38,254 nt of DNA from an uncultured bacterium (GCA_903847945.1 CAINEY010000007.1:1-38254), one strand, 5' to 3'; counted from the stretch's first letter, positions 7,508 through 15,650 are shown. The notes: generated by a model from the letters alone, not told the origin. Made by a program: numbers and translations.

Positions 7508-9190
7508 TCAAGTGCTTTGCCCAAGTTTGAGGATGCGCACTTCGTATGGGGCAAACACCATCTTGGTCATCATCGGTCCCCGATCGGGGTAGTTACTCAA
7601 GAGAAGCGTTGATCCTTCCCCTTCCGGATATTTGAAGGTGGCGGGGTGTTTGGCCAAGTTGATCAGGATCACCAAGGTTTCCTCGGCAGTGGACCGTGTA
7701 TACGCCAACAGGTGCGGATGACTTTCCAGGATCGGTGTTAATGATCCGCTACGTAAAGCCTCGTGTTTTTGACGCAACGCAATCAAGGCTTTGACGTAAG
7801 CATGGATCGATTGGGGGTGTCCTTGATCGACCTTTACGTTGACTTTTGGGGCATTGGGGTTGATGACCATCCAGGGTTTAACGGTACTGAACCCGGCATA
7901 GGGTCCCTCATCCCACTGCATTGGGGTCCGTGAGAGATCGCGGGTGACGTGTTGAACGATCTTTCGGGCGACAAAGGCCGGAACATGCATCATCGATTGA
8001 AGCACGGAGAAGGCATTGATGGCTTCATAGTCCTTCCAATCGGCTTGGTCGATGGTGAAGTTGGTCATGCCGATTTCTTCACCCTGGTAGATAAACGGGG
8101 TGCCATACGCCGTTAAGGTGTTGGTCAATAAGGCCATCGCACTTTCACGCCGATAGCGCTGGTCATCCCCGAAACGACTGACGGGTCGACCGTTGTCGTG
8201 GTTGGAGAGGAAGTTGCCCAAACGGAACTGTTGGGCCTGGGAAGCCAATTGCCAGCGGAAGAAGGTTTCCTTGTATTGGGGAATGGTCCAATGATAGAAC
8301 TTACGGAAATCGTATTTGCCTAAAGGGCCATTACCCAAGAACACCTGATCGAAATGAAACATCAGGTCGAGCCGATTTTCGTTGATTCCGCTGTAGCGGG
8401 CCACTTCATCAGGCTTCGCCAAGATGCCTTCCCCGATGTAGAGACCGGAGTATTTGGACAGCACTTCGCGGTTCATTTCGGCCAGGTAATCATACGATAA
8501 GGGCCGTGAACGGATCAAGTCATCCGCAAACTGATAACCCTTCTTGTGGGGGTCTTTATCGGGAAAGTCAGGATGCTTATCGATGAGGTTGATCGCATCC
8601 ATGCGGAACCCCGCAATGCCTTTATCCATCCACCACCGCATCATCGCATAGATATCCTGACGAACGGCAGGATTGGTCCAGTTGAGATCGACTTGAGTGG
8701 GGGTCCATAGGGTCAAGACATAGGTATCGGGTTGCGGAGCTTTCGTCCACGCTGATCCACCAAATAAACTGATCCAGTTGTTGGGAGGGCCTCCGGCTTT
8801 GCCTTGACGGAAGAAGTAGTAATTGCGATACGGGGAGTTTGGATCGGCCTTGGCGGAGAGAAACCAAGGATGCTGGTCCGACGTGTGACTCACCACCAAA
8901 TCCATCACCACGGCGATGTGACGGGCTTTGGCTTGACGGATGAGCTCATCGAAGTCGGCCATCGTTCCGAAATCCGGGTGTATGCTATAATAATCGCGGA
9001 TGTCGTAGCCGTAATCGGTATCCGGCGAAGCATAGATCGGGCTCAACCAAATCGTGGTAATGCCCAAATCAGCCAGATAATCCAGCTTCTCGATGATGCC
9101 CTTCAGATCGCCGATGCCATCCCCATTTCCATCCTTAAAAGAACGCGGCCAAATCTGATACACGACGCCTTCTAACAGTTGTTGTTTCAT
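7508..9190 (-). CDS. GH13 alpha-glucosidase (oligo-1,6-glucosidase/maltase type)
   Basis: A 560-residue cytosolic alpha-amylase-superfamily enzyme of the MalL/oligo-1,6-glucosidase type, releasing glucose from short alpha-glucosides. It begins EGVVYQIWPRSFKDGNGDGIGDL, the standard opening of this group. GH13 regions visible: DLVVSHTSD (97-105), GFRMDAIN with nucleophile Asp198, YIGEG with acid/base Glu254, and LSNHDNGR with Asp332. There is no signal peptide. The residue after the nucleophile Asp is Ala; isomaltases usually have Val and maltases Thr, so specificity for alpha-1,6 or alpha-1,4 bonds is unclear. An AAAGGTG sits before the ATG. It is divergent from yggS, with only 29 bp between the start codons. 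Confidence 0.93.
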   Translation of the reverse strand: MKQQLLEGVVYQIWPRSFKDGNGDGIGDLKGIIEKLDYLADLGITTIWLSPIYASPDTDYGYDIRDYYSIHPDFGTMADFDELIRQAKARHIAVVMDLVVSHTSDQHPWFLSAKADPNSPYRNYYFFRQGKAGGPPNNWISLFGGSAWTKAPQPDTYVLTLWTPTQVDLNWTNPAVRQDIYAMMRWWMDKGIAGFRMDAINLIDKHPDFPDKDPHKKGYQFADDLIRSRPLSYDYLAEMNREVLSKYSGLYIGEGILAKPDEVARYSGINENRLDLMFHFDQVFLGNGPLGKYDFRKFYHWTIPQYKETFFRWQLASQAQQFRLGNFLSNHDNGRPVSRFGDDQRYRRESAMALLTNTLTAYGTPFIYQGEEIGMTNFTIDQADWKDYEAINAFSVLQSMMHVPAFVARKIVQHVTRDLSRTPMQWDEGPYAGFSTVKPWMVINPNAPKVNVKVDQGHPQSIHAYVKALIALRQKHEALRSGSLTPILESHPHLLAYTRSTAEETLVILINLAKHPATFKYPEGEGSTLLLSNYPDRGPMMTKMVFAPYEVRILKLGQST

Positions 9191-9219
9191 AACGCACCTT
9201 TGATTTCATTCTAACACAC

Positions 9220-9846
9220 ATGACCCTGCACGAAATTCACAACCAGTATCCACAATTGCACACCGTGGTCTGCGTCTCCAAGACACGGCCAATTTCCGCG
9301 ATCCAAACCCAAATTGATCGCGGCTTTACCGATTTCGGAGAAAACCGAGCTCAAGAGTTAGCGGAGAAAGCCCAAGCCGGCTTGAAGGTGACCTGGCATT
9401 TCATCGGACGTATCCAAACCAACAAGCTTCCCCTGATTGTCAAGTACGCCGATGTCATTCACTCGGTGGACGCCCTCAAACAACTCCCCTTGATCGATCA
9501 GTTGGCTCAAAAAGCGGGTAAGCACATGCGCATTTACCTTCAAGTCAACACCACCGATGAAAGCCACAAAGGCGGATTCGATCCCGAAGCACTTGATGAG
9601 GCGTTGAGTCTAGGCGAAACCTTGACGAACTTGAAGATTATCGGACTGATGGTCATGGGACCCACCTCCATGGATCCGATCTTAACGGAAGAAGCTTTCA
9701 ATCGGGGACAAGCGCTCTTAAAACAGCATCAACTCCCTTACCCAAACCTCAGTGAACTCTCCATGGGGATGAGCCATGATTATGAACTGGCTGCCCGATA
9801 CGGATCCACATGTTTCCGCTTGGGAACGATCCTGTATAATGACTAA
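9220..9846 (+). CDS. yggS: YggS/YlmE-type PLP homeostasis protein
   Basis: Member of the alanine-racemase-N fold family (YggS, YlmE, PROSC) that binds PLP and keeps free PLP and amino-acid pools balanced; it has no proven catalytic reaction. The PLP lysine is Lys21 in VCVSKTRP. Other family blocks are FGENRAQEL, W-H-F-I-G-R-I-Q-T-N-K, HSVDAL, LQVNTTDESHKGGF, LMVMGP, LSMGMSHDYE-x-A and RLGT. At 208 residues it is somewhat short because the N-terminal helix before the first strand is missing. The start is fixed: an in-frame TAA lies 10 codons upstream with no other standard start between. No Shine-Dalgarno sequence precedes this ATG, and a -10-like TTCTAA ends 5 nt before it, so the mRNA may be leaderless. 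Confidence 0.92.
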   Translation: MTLHEIHNQYPQLHTVVCVSKTRPISAIQTQIDRGFTDFGENRAQELAEKAQAGLKVTWHFIGRIQTNKLPLIVKYADVIHSVDALKQLPLIDQLAQKAGKHMRIYLQVNTTDESHKGGFDPEALDEALSLGETLTNLKIIGLMVMGPTSMDPILTEEAFNRGQALLKQHQLPYPNLSELSMGMSHDYELAARYGSTCFRLGTILYND

Positions 9847-9874
9847 AAACGTCAATCCTCGGATTGACGTTTTT
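9845..9874. terminator. Bidirectional terminator between convergent genes
   Basis: A 13-bp stem (AAAAACGTCAATC / GATTGACGTTTTT) with a CTCG loop. It starts within the yggS stop codon and contains the last codons and stop of the convergent membrane-protein gene, so it serves both strands. Confidence 0.88.
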
Positions 9875-10322
9875 GTTGGGAGAGTCGATAACCGCTGCGT
9901 AGACCGATCCAGAGACCTAGCGGAGCACTGAGGATCCCACAACCTAAAGCGATTTGATCGATCAGGGTTCGGGTGGTCATGTTGCGGGTGAAGTAACCCA
10001 AAGGTTCATTGAGGGTCAGATACCCCATCCATCCCCAGGAGGTCAACCACACCGTCAACAACATCCCTCCCAATAGGACAACATACCCTAAGATGACCCC
10101 GTTGAAACGTTCGTCTTTGGTGATCAATAAACCCCAGACTAATCCAATCAGCCCATAAATCACGAAGACCGCACCGAGTCCAATGAGTGGATTGGCACTG
10201 GAGAATAGTTGGATGGGACTTTGAATCTCCGGAAACGGCAACCACCACTCTAAGCCCAATAAGAGGATCGACAGGCTGGCGTGAATCAAGCCAACGATGG
10301 CCCAGCGCTTAACGAGCTTCAT
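9852..10322 (-). CDS. Four-helix membrane protein, function unknown
   Basis: A 156-residue protein with four clear hydrophobic segments (about 9-29, 46-66, 75-97 and 121-143) and a basic C-terminal tail, so an integral cytoplasmic-membrane protein. I do not recognise the family. Its ATG overlaps the 3' end of the upstream aminotransferase gene by 14 nt, and no strong independent ribosome site is present, which suggests translational coupling. Its end is shared with a bidirectional terminator. Confidence 0.7.
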   Translation of the reverse strand: MKLVKRWAIVGLIHASLSILLLGLEWWLPFPEIQSPIQLFSSANPLIGLGAVFVIYGLIGLVWGLLITKDERFNGVILGYVVLLGGMLLTVWLTSWGWMGYLTLNEPLGYFTRNMTTRTLIDQIALGCGILSAPLGLWIGLRSGYRLSQQKRQSED

Positions 10323-11463
10323 GGGTTTTTAAGTGCTCCACAAAGGCTTTTAAGCGTTCGAGTCCGACCCGCAGTTCCCCTTCGGAAATGGCGTAGGAAA
10401 TGCGGACATTCGTATCGGCTCCGAAGTAGACCCCCGGAACTAACGCGACTTTGGCTTCCCGCATGGCGCGTAAACAGAAGGTTTCCGAATCGAGTCCGCA
10501 ACCGGAAATATCCGGAAACAGGTAGAAGGCCCCTTCGGGTTTGACACAAGGTAAACTCATGGAATGAAGAGCCGCTAATCCGATGTCGCGGCGATGCGCG
10601 TAACTGTCCCGCATCGGCGTGGAATCGTGATTGAGCGCTTCAATGGCGGCGTGTTGGTTGAAGGTAGTGATCCCGCCCACCAGGTAGGCATGCATCAAGG
10701 TGATGGCCTTGGCGATGGGTTCATCGGCCAAGATGTAACCGATACGCCATCCGGTCATCGCATACGGCTTTGAGAAGCTTTGGGTGATGATCAAGCGATC
10801 ACGCAACTGGGGATCGCCGTTGAGTTTGGCGAACGTCTCGGTAAACACCAGTTGGTGATACACATCATCGCTCAACACAAACAAGTCATGCGCCAAAGCC
10901 GCGACTTTGACAGCGTTCAACGAGGCTTGATTCAAAACCACACCGGTAGGATTATTGGGTGAGGTGATCAGGATCAGTTTGGTTTTGGGGGTAATCAGGC
11001 TTTCTAGGGCTTCAGGGGTGATTTGGAAGTCGGTTGATCTGGTGTCCAAGCGAACCAGTTTGGCCTTACAGAAGGCAATGATGGGGGCATAGGAGACATA
11101 CATGGGGGACGGAATGATGACTTCATCCCCTTCCGTAAGCACCGCCAAGAGAACCGCCGCTAGCCCTTCGGTGGCTCCATTGGTGATGACGATCTCGGAA
11201 GGAGTGTAAGTCGAATGGTTGGTTTTGGTTTCGTAGGCACTGATGGCTTCGCGTAAGGCCAATAGGCCTTGCTGGGGAGGATAATGGGTCTGGTTGCGAT
11301 CAATAGCTGAATAAGCCGCTGTCTTAATGGCTTGCGGGGTATCGTATTCCGGTTCACCGATCGTAAAGTTGATGATGCCCGGAATGGTGCGGGCTTCATC
11401 GGCGAATTTGCGGATCCCGCTTTGGGTAAAAGAGATGACTTGGGGGTTCAGTTTATGACGCAT
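10309..11463 (-). CDS. Class I PLP-dependent aminotransferase
   Basis: A 384-residue fold-type I aminotransferase of the aspartate/PatA-like group. Visible motifs: NFTIGEPEYDTP near the N-terminus, TNGATEG (94-100) binding PLP phosphate, SPNNPTG (168-174), SDDVYH with the PLP-ring Asp199, the Schiff-base Lys232 in TQSFSKPYAMTGWR, and a C-terminal VRISYA carrying the carboxylate-binding Arg. These proteins act on aspartate, aromatic amino acids or N-acetyl-diaminopimelate; the sequence alone does not tell which. The start is the ATG of MRHKLNP, with GGAG 8 nt upstream; the longer open frame upstream overlaps the promoter. It heads a two-gene unit with the membrane-protein gene. Confidence 0.9.
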   Translation of the reverse strand: MRHKLNPQVISFTQSGIRKFADEARTIPGIINFTIGEPEYDTPQAIKTAAYSAIDRNQTHYPPQQGLLALREAISAYETKTNHSTYTPSEIVITNGATEGLAAVLLAVLTEGDEVIIPSPMYVSYAPIIAFCKAKLVRLDTRSTDFQITPEALESLITPKTKLILITSPNNPTGVVLNQASLNAVKVAALAHDLFVLSDDVYHQLVFTETFAKLNGDPQLRDRLIITQSFSKPYAMTGWRIGYILADEPIAKAITLMHAYLVGGITTFNQHAAIEALNHDSTPMRDSYAHRRDIGLAALHSMSLPCVKPEGAFYLFPDISGCGLDSETFCLRAMREAKVALVPGVYFGADTNVRISYAISEGELRVGLERLKAFVEHLKTHEAR

Positions 11464-11487
11464 ACCGGTTCTCCGTTGTTGGTTTTT

Positions 11488-11516
11488 ATTGTCGCACATT
11501 GCCTGTGGACTGTCAA
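11488..11516 (-). promoter_or_regulatory. Sigma-A-type promoter of the aminotransferase gene
   Basis: A perfect -35 TTGACA (11511-11516) and a -10 GACAAT (11488-11493) separated by 17 bases. The leader to ATG 11463 is about 20 nt. The -35 box starts inside the T tract of the terminator of the preceding gene. Confidence 0.65.
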
Positions 11517-11539
11517 AAAAACCCAAGGAACTTGGGTTT
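11513..11539 (-). terminator. Terminator of the DUF1287 gene
   Basis: A 9-bp stem (AAACCCAAG / CTTGGGTTT) with a GAA loop, followed on the minus strand by a run of seven T. The TAA stop of the DUF1287 gene lies at the base of the stem. Confidence 0.85.
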
Positions 11540-12266
11540 AAGGATTGGGGGTTTCGGAGAGGATCCAACGGTAGTGACCGGTGATGGTGGCTCCGTAGTT
11601 GGAGTAGACGAGGATGTCTTCTTCACGATCGGCTTGACCGGTGTTGTGGATGAGGTACGGGATCCCCATGAAGTTCTTTTGATCGGAGACGATGCCGATG
11701 TGACTGAAGTCTTCGTAGAAGACCACGATATCCCCGGGTTGCCATGCTTCCAGGTCATAGAGGTTGGTGGTTAACTTCACCAAATAACGGTCAAAGAAGA
11801 CTTTCTGATTGCGCACGCGGCGGAAATCAATGTTGGGATCGGGATTCTGGGCACTGGGATAAGCCGACGGATGTGCCGCAATGTCGGCATCCATCAGGTT
11901 TTTGAGGTTATAACCGGCGGCCATCAAGGCCCTCCAGATCGTATCGGTACACACCCCTTCGGTATCGGGGGGATAGCCTCCCGCATACGCAAAGTCGAAG
12001 TAGATGCTTTCGTAGTTTTTCATGCCAGGGGAATAGATGCTGTAGTAGGCACTGATGTAGTCCGGCTTGTGCTGGGCTTCCACACGAGCTCCTAACATAA
12101 TGTCGGTAAAATCATCGATACCGTCGTTATCGCGATCAGGCAACAAATCCCCCTGTGTCGCGTTCACATTCAAGGTGGTTATAGCTTGTGGTAAGGCCGT
12201 AGGGATCACCGCATTGGCTACGATTGCCAACACGATGCTACTACTCCAAATCATCCATCGTTTCAT
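11538..12266 (-). CDS. DUF1287-family exported protein with a calcium-loop-like segment
   Basis: A 242-residue protein whose C-terminal two thirds fit DUF1287, a branch of the NlpC/P60-like cysteine hydrolase superfamily. Family features: GVCTDTIWRA with Cys106, NPDPNIDFRRVRNQ, WQPGDIV, SHIGIVSD with His189, LIHNTGQ with His207, and ITGHYRW. The Cys/His/His set matches a papain-like catalytic centre; the true substrate of the family is unknown to me, cell-wall peptides being the usual guess. Residues 1-20 are a basic-hydrophobic signal or anchor. Residues 44-54 (D-R-D-N-D-G-I-D-D-F-T-D) resemble a dockerin or thrombospondin-type calcium loop. The ATG lacks a Shine-Dalgarno sequence and lies 6 nt after a consensus -10 box; an in-frame GTG at 12287 is an alternative start. 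Confidence 0.85.
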   Translation of the reverse strand: MKRWMIWSSSIVLAIVANAVIPTALPQAITTLNVNATQGDLLPDRDNDGIDDFTDIMLGARVEAQHKPDYISAYYSIYSPGMKNYESIYFDFAYAGGYPPDTEGVCTDTIWRALMAAGYNLKNLMDADIAAHPSAYPSAQNPDPNIDFRRVRNQKVFFDRYLVKLTTNLYDLEAWQPGDIVVFYEDFSHIGIVSDQKNFMGIPYLIHNTGQADREEDILVYSNYGATITGHYRWILSETPNP

Positions 12267-12272
12267 GCGGAT

Positions 12273-12301
12273 ATTATAACACACCACTTTTCCCCTACCA
12301 A
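12273..12301 (-). promoter_or_regulatory. Consensus promoter of the DUF1287 gene
   Basis: -35 TTGGTA (12296-12301), a 17-base spacer and -10 TATAAT (12273-12278). The expected transcription start coincides with ATG 12266, predicting a leaderless mRNA if that is the start codon. Confidence 0.7.
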
Positions 12302-12315
12302 GCCTTCACGGTTCT

Positions 12316-12324
12316 TGCTATAAT
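12316..12324 (+). promoter_or_regulatory. Extended -10 promoter of the rubredoxin gene
   Basis: TGCTATAAT, a -10 consensus with TGn extension, 25 bases before the rubredoxin ATG. AAAGGA (12336-12341) is the ribosome site. It lies back-to-back with the promoter of the divergent DUF1287 gene. Confidence 0.65.
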
Positions 12325-12348
12325 GAATCCAACAGAAAGGATCATCTC

Positions 12349-12510
12349 ATGAAAAAATACGCTTGTAACGCCTGCGACTACATCTACGATCCGGCCTTGG
12401 GCGATCCCGATTCGGGCATTGCGCCGGGGACTGCGTTCGAGGATCTTCCCGACGACTGGTACTGCCCGCTGTGCGGGGTCGACAAGAGCTCCTTCTCCCC
12501 CCTCGACTAA
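12349..12510 (+). CDS. Rubredoxin
   Basis: A 53-residue protein starting [15 protein letters not shown] and ending in a Ser/Pro-rich tail. It carries the two iron-binding pairs Cys6-x-x-Cys9 and Cys39-Pro-x-Cys42 (WYCPLCG), with the conserved Y-D-P, G-D, I-A-P-G-T-x-F and L-P-x-D-W blocks. It is a complete classical rubredoxin: a cytoplasmic one-electron carrier with a single Fe(Cys)4 site. In anaerobes rubredoxin reduces flavo-diiron proteins and rubrerythrins, and a flavo-diiron gene lies 3 kb away at 14412-15623. The gene is monocistronic, with its own promoter and terminator. It is noticeably more GC-rich (about two thirds in its middle) than its neighbours. Confidence 0.97.
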   Translation: MKKYACNACDYIYDPALGDPDSGIAPGTAFEDLPDDWYCPLCGVDKSSFSPLD

Positions 12511-12517
12511 ACCAAAG

Positions 12518-12547
12518 AAAAACGTTCCTTGCGGAACGTTTTTTTAT
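12518..12547. terminator. Bidirectional terminator after rubredoxin
   Basis: An 11-bp stem (AAAAACGTTCC / GGAACGTTTTT) with a TTGC loop and a T run on the plus strand. The complementary strand also ends in TTTTTCTTT, so it can serve the convergent beta-propeller gene. Confidence 0.9.
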
Positions 12548-12557
12548 GCTTAGTTGC

Positions 12558-14360
12558 CTAGTAGCTGATGGAACCGAGTTTCTCGTAGGTCGTGCGATCG
12601 TAGACCGTCAACCCTTGATTGCTCATGAGGTACAGTTTATTGCCGACCCACAGGCTGCGGTTGATCCACACGTTTTGATCCCAGGTGCTGGTGACGGTAA
12701 TCGTCTTGACCAATTCCACGGACGTTTCGGTGATGCGCAGGACTTTTAAGCCGGTTTCAAACTGATATTCGCATTTTTCACCTTCGGCACAGGTCCAGGT
12801 TTCATACTGGTAGTCCGCGTAGGGGATGTAGACCAAGTTACGGTCGTTATCGAAGACGATGGCTTTGTGGTTGTATTGGGCTTCGCTGTAGCCGCTCGGG
12901 CCCAAGATGCTGAGGTGGGTCAATTCGGTCGGTTTGGTCGGATCAGACACATCGAAGAGGCTGATCTTGACGCCGAAACGTTTGACGCTGTTCCAGGTGT
13001 TGCCGTTTTCGGTCATCTGGGTGACTTCGAGGTCTTCGGCAATGCCCCACAACACGTTATCACTGACCGGATGCAGGTAGGTGCTGAAGCCCGGGATCTT
13101 GAGTTCGCCCGTGACTTTGATGTCTTCGGGGTTACTGAGGTCGAGGACAAAGAGCGGGTCGATCTGTTCGAAGGTGACCAGATAACCTTTATCACCCAAG
13201 AAACGGACTGAACGGATGGTTTCGTTTTCAGCCAGGTTTTGGATGCTGTCGAGCACGTTGATGGCCAAGTCGAAGGTGTACACGCTGTTGGTGGCCACTT
13301 TGTCCCAATTGGTCAAGGCAGCACGCAGCACGTTGTTGTGAATGTCGAGGGAGAACTGATTCAGCAAATAGCCTTTGACACTGCCTTCGGCTTTCAGGCT
13401 GAGGGAGGCCACATCGAAGCGCAGCAAGTCGGTCCATGAGGTGCCGATCTGAGTGGCTTCGTTGTACTCGTAGCGGGATTGGGCAATGATGAGGTTGTCC
13501 GCATTCATGTAGACGGTTTGGATCCATCCCAAGAATGAGGTCAGTTCCGCATCATCGGTGCCGGTCAAGTCGATCTTGAGGATGTTGACGAACGAGCTGC
13601 CTTGATTATAGGGCAGAATGTACGCTTTGCCTTCATCGATCGAGGAGATGACCTTGCCTTCATCATCGGTCACGGTCGGATCGACGACTTCGGCGTTGTT
13701 TTGAGCGTCATACACCAGGGTTTGCCACTGGTTGGTAATGACGATGAGTTCACTGCCGCTTAAACGCGAGGTGAAATAGGAGCCTTTGACGTCATAGGAC
13801 GCCGATTCGCTGAGGTCGCTGAGTTCAATGACCTTGACGAAGGTGTCTTGAGCGCCCCACCAGCCCCACCACAGATCCCGCATCCCATCCTTGACGCCGC
13901 CCTGATAGGACGTGTAGGTTGCGATGGTGCCCATGATGACCAGTTGGGTGTCCGTTAAATACAGTTCATTCACCCAATAGGCTTTTTCGTTTTCTTCCCC
14001 GTCTTTGGGGTTAAAGTTGATGACCTTGACGATTTCATCGTTGTCGGTAGAGATGATGTAGACTTTATTGTCCATGACACTGACGATGTAGTCGCCGTTG
14101 GTTTTCACCGAGTCGGCTTCATCGATGCCTTGGACCTGGGTGTTGGTGTTGGAGCTGTCTTTAACGGCTTCGCCGGCTAAAGCATCCTCCACCATCCCCC
14201 CGGTGCGGTACCACCCGTTGTTGTTTTTAACCAGAATCGATTTCAAAACAGATTTTGAGGTGATTCGGGTCAAATTCTCACTGAGATCGGGGTAATTAAA
14301 CTTAACGCCGCATGAGGAAAGCAACAGTAGACTACACAACAAAGCAAAGAGTTTCTTCAT
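12558..14360 (-). CDS. Beta-propeller lipoprotein (PF09826 type)
   Basis: A 600-residue surface lipoprotein. The signal peptide ends in a lipobox, LLLSSC, with the acylated Cys at residue 17. Residues about 78-100 carry the hallmark of the secreted C-terminal beta-propeller family, QVQGIDEADSVKTNGDYI. A series of WD40-like blades follows (repeated Y-I/V-I, L-V-I-x-G-T, S-E-L-I-V-I-T, G-Y-L-V-T-F-E-Q-I-D-P-L-F-V-L-D-L-S). The family's role is not established; scaffold or protein-binding roles outside the membrane are plausible. An AGGAGG stands 7 nt before the ATG. The neighbours, rubredoxin (convergent) and the flavo-diiron gene (same strand, 51 nt upstream), may be coincidental. Confidence 0.88.
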   Translation of the reverse strand: MKKLFALLCSLLLLSSCGVKFNYPDLSENLTRITSKSVLKSILVKNNNGWYRTGGMVEDALAGEAVKDSSNTNTQVQGIDEADSVKTNGDYIVSVMDNKVYIISTDNDEIVKVINFNPKDGEENEKAYWVNELYLTDTQLVIMGTIATYTSYQGGVKDGMRDLWWGWWGAQDTFVKVIELSDLSESASYDVKGSYFTSRLSGSELIVITNQWQTLVYDAQNNAEVVDPTVTDDEGKVISSIDEGKAYILPYNQGSSFVNILKIDLTGTDDAELTSFLGWIQTVYMNADNLIIAQSRYEYNEATQIGTSWTDLLRFDVASLSLKAEGSVKGYLLNQFSLDIHNNVLRAALTNWDKVATNSVYTFDLAINVLDSIQNLAENETIRSVRFLGDKGYLVTFEQIDPLFVLDLSNPEDIKVTGELKIPGFSTYLHPVSDNVLWGIAEDLEVTQMTENGNTWNSVKRFGVKISLFDVSDPTKPTELTHLSILGPSGYSEAQYNHKAIVFDNDRNLVYIPYADYQYETWTCAEGEKCEYQFETGLKVLRITETSVELVKTITVTSTWDQNVWINRSLWVGNKLYLMSNQGLTVYDRTTYEKLGSISY

Positions 14361-14382
14361 AGCAGGTCCTCCTGTCGATTCC

Positions 14383-14391
14383 GTTATAGCA
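14383..14391 (-). promoter_or_regulatory. Extended -10 promoter of the beta-propeller gene
   Basis: On the minus strand TGCTATAAC, a TGn-extended -10, stands 22 bases before the ATG. It is the same TGCTATAA core as at the rubredoxin promoter. There is no clear -35. Confidence 0.5.
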
Positions 14392-14411
14392 TGACCAATG
14401 TTAAGCCAGGA

Positions 14412-15623
14412 TTAAGGTTGATTTAAATGTGAAACGATGGCACTAGCCAGATCGGATAAAGCACTGTCGTTTTCAGCTTTGACGGTTGATTTCAAGGCGA
14501 CGGTTTCCCCGATCAGCGTAATGTTTTTCAACTGATCCAAGTAACCCTTAACGATCTCCGCTGGTTTCCCCGCCCACGAGAAGTTGGTGATCAGGGACAC
14601 GGAGCGGTTTTGGGCATTGAGCGCCACCAGGTCGTGCAAGAACGTGTGCATTTTTACCGCAATGTCGGTGTTGTAAGTCGGAGTCGCGATGACAATGTGC
14701 CGGTATTTCCACACTTCGGCGATGAGGTAGGACACATCCGTCGCATTGACATCCATCAGCTTGATGCCTTTGATGCCCTGTTGGGCCAGCTTGGAAGCCA
14801 AAAGTTCCGCGGCTTGTGTGGTGTTGTTGTACATGGTCGCATAGACGATCAGGACGCTGTTGACTTCCGGACGGTAGGTGCTCCACTGTTCGTACTTATT
14901 GACGATAAAGCCCAGATCATCCCCGCGATACAGCGGTCCATGCAACGGCGCAATCAGTTTCACTTCGTCCTGAGAGAGTTTCTTCATCAAAACCTGCACT
15001 TGAGGTCCGAACTTGCCGATGATGTTGGCGTAATAACGACGGGTTTCGGAGAGATAATCATTCAGATAGTCCGTCTCATCGGCAAAGAGTCCCCCGCTAT
15101 GGGCTCCAAAGGTTCCAAAGGCATCGGCCGAGAACAAGATTTTCTGCGTTTCTTCATACGTGACCATGACTTCCGGCCAGTGCACCATGGCTGCGGTAGT
15201 GAACTTTAGGGTATGGGATCCCAGGTTCAAGCGATCCTGATCCTTGACCAAGAGCGTTCTCCCACTGATGTCGAGTCCATAGAATTGGTCGAAGAACTGA
15301 AAGGTTTTCGTGTTCCCGACCAAGATGAGATTCGGGTATTCCTTGATCATGGCGACGATGTTGCCGCAATGGTCGGGTTCCATGTGATTGATGACCAGAT
15401 AATCCAAGGCACGACCATTAAGGACGTGCTTGACGTTTTCCATAAATTGATCACTGATCGCATTGTCGACCGTATCGATCAAGGCCGTTTTCATATCCAA
15501 AATCACGTACGCATTGTACGCAACGCCGTTTTCTAAGGGAAACAGATTTTCGAATCGATTCAGACGGCGATCATTTCCTCCGACCCAATGGATCCCAGGC
15601 AACAGTTCTCGGGTGTTGTGCAT
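14412..15623 (-). CDS. fprA: Class A flavo-diiron protein (oxygen/NO reductase)
   Basis: A soluble 403-residue enzyme that reduces O2 to water and/or NO to N2O, protecting anaerobes; rubredoxin is its usual electron donor. The N-terminal beta-lactamase-like domain (1-250) has the full diiron ligand set: His80, Glu82, Asp84 and His85 in NHMEPDHC, His148 in VHWPE, Asp167 in SADAFG and His228 in LHGP. A flavodoxin-like domain follows (about 257-400), with the FMN phosphate loop YATMYNNTTQAA and the TNFSWAGKP segment. There are no extra C-terminal domains, so this is class A. A GAGG lies 7 nt before the ATG. Rubredoxin, Bcp and this protein together indicate an oxygen-exposed anaerobe. Confidence 0.95.
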   Translation of the reverse strand: MHNTRELLPGIHWVGGNDRRLNRFENLFPLENGVAYNAYVILDMKTALIDTVDNAISDQFMENVKHVLNGRALDYLVINHMEPDHCGNIVAMIKEYPNLILVGNTKTFQFFDQFYGLDISGRTLLVKDQDRLNLGSHTLKFTTAAMVHWPEVMVTYEETQKILFSADAFGTFGAHSGGLFADETDYLNDYLSETRRYYANIIGKFGPQVQVLMKKLSQDEVKLIAPLHGPLYRGDDLGFIVNKYEQWSTYRPEVNSVLIVYATMYNNTTQAAELLASKLAQQGIKGIKLMDVNATDVSYLIAEVWKYRHIVIATPTYNTDIAVKMHTFLHDLVALNAQNRSVSLITNFSWAGKPAEIVKGYLDQLKNITLIGETVALKSTVKAENDSALSDLASAIVSHLNQP

Positions 15624-15650
15624 AAACAGTCCTCACTTTTTACGTTCATT

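Noticed and set aside
12264-12301. LacI-type operator in the DUF1287/rubredoxin intergenic region
   Set aside because: No palindrome with a central CG typical of LacI sites is present.
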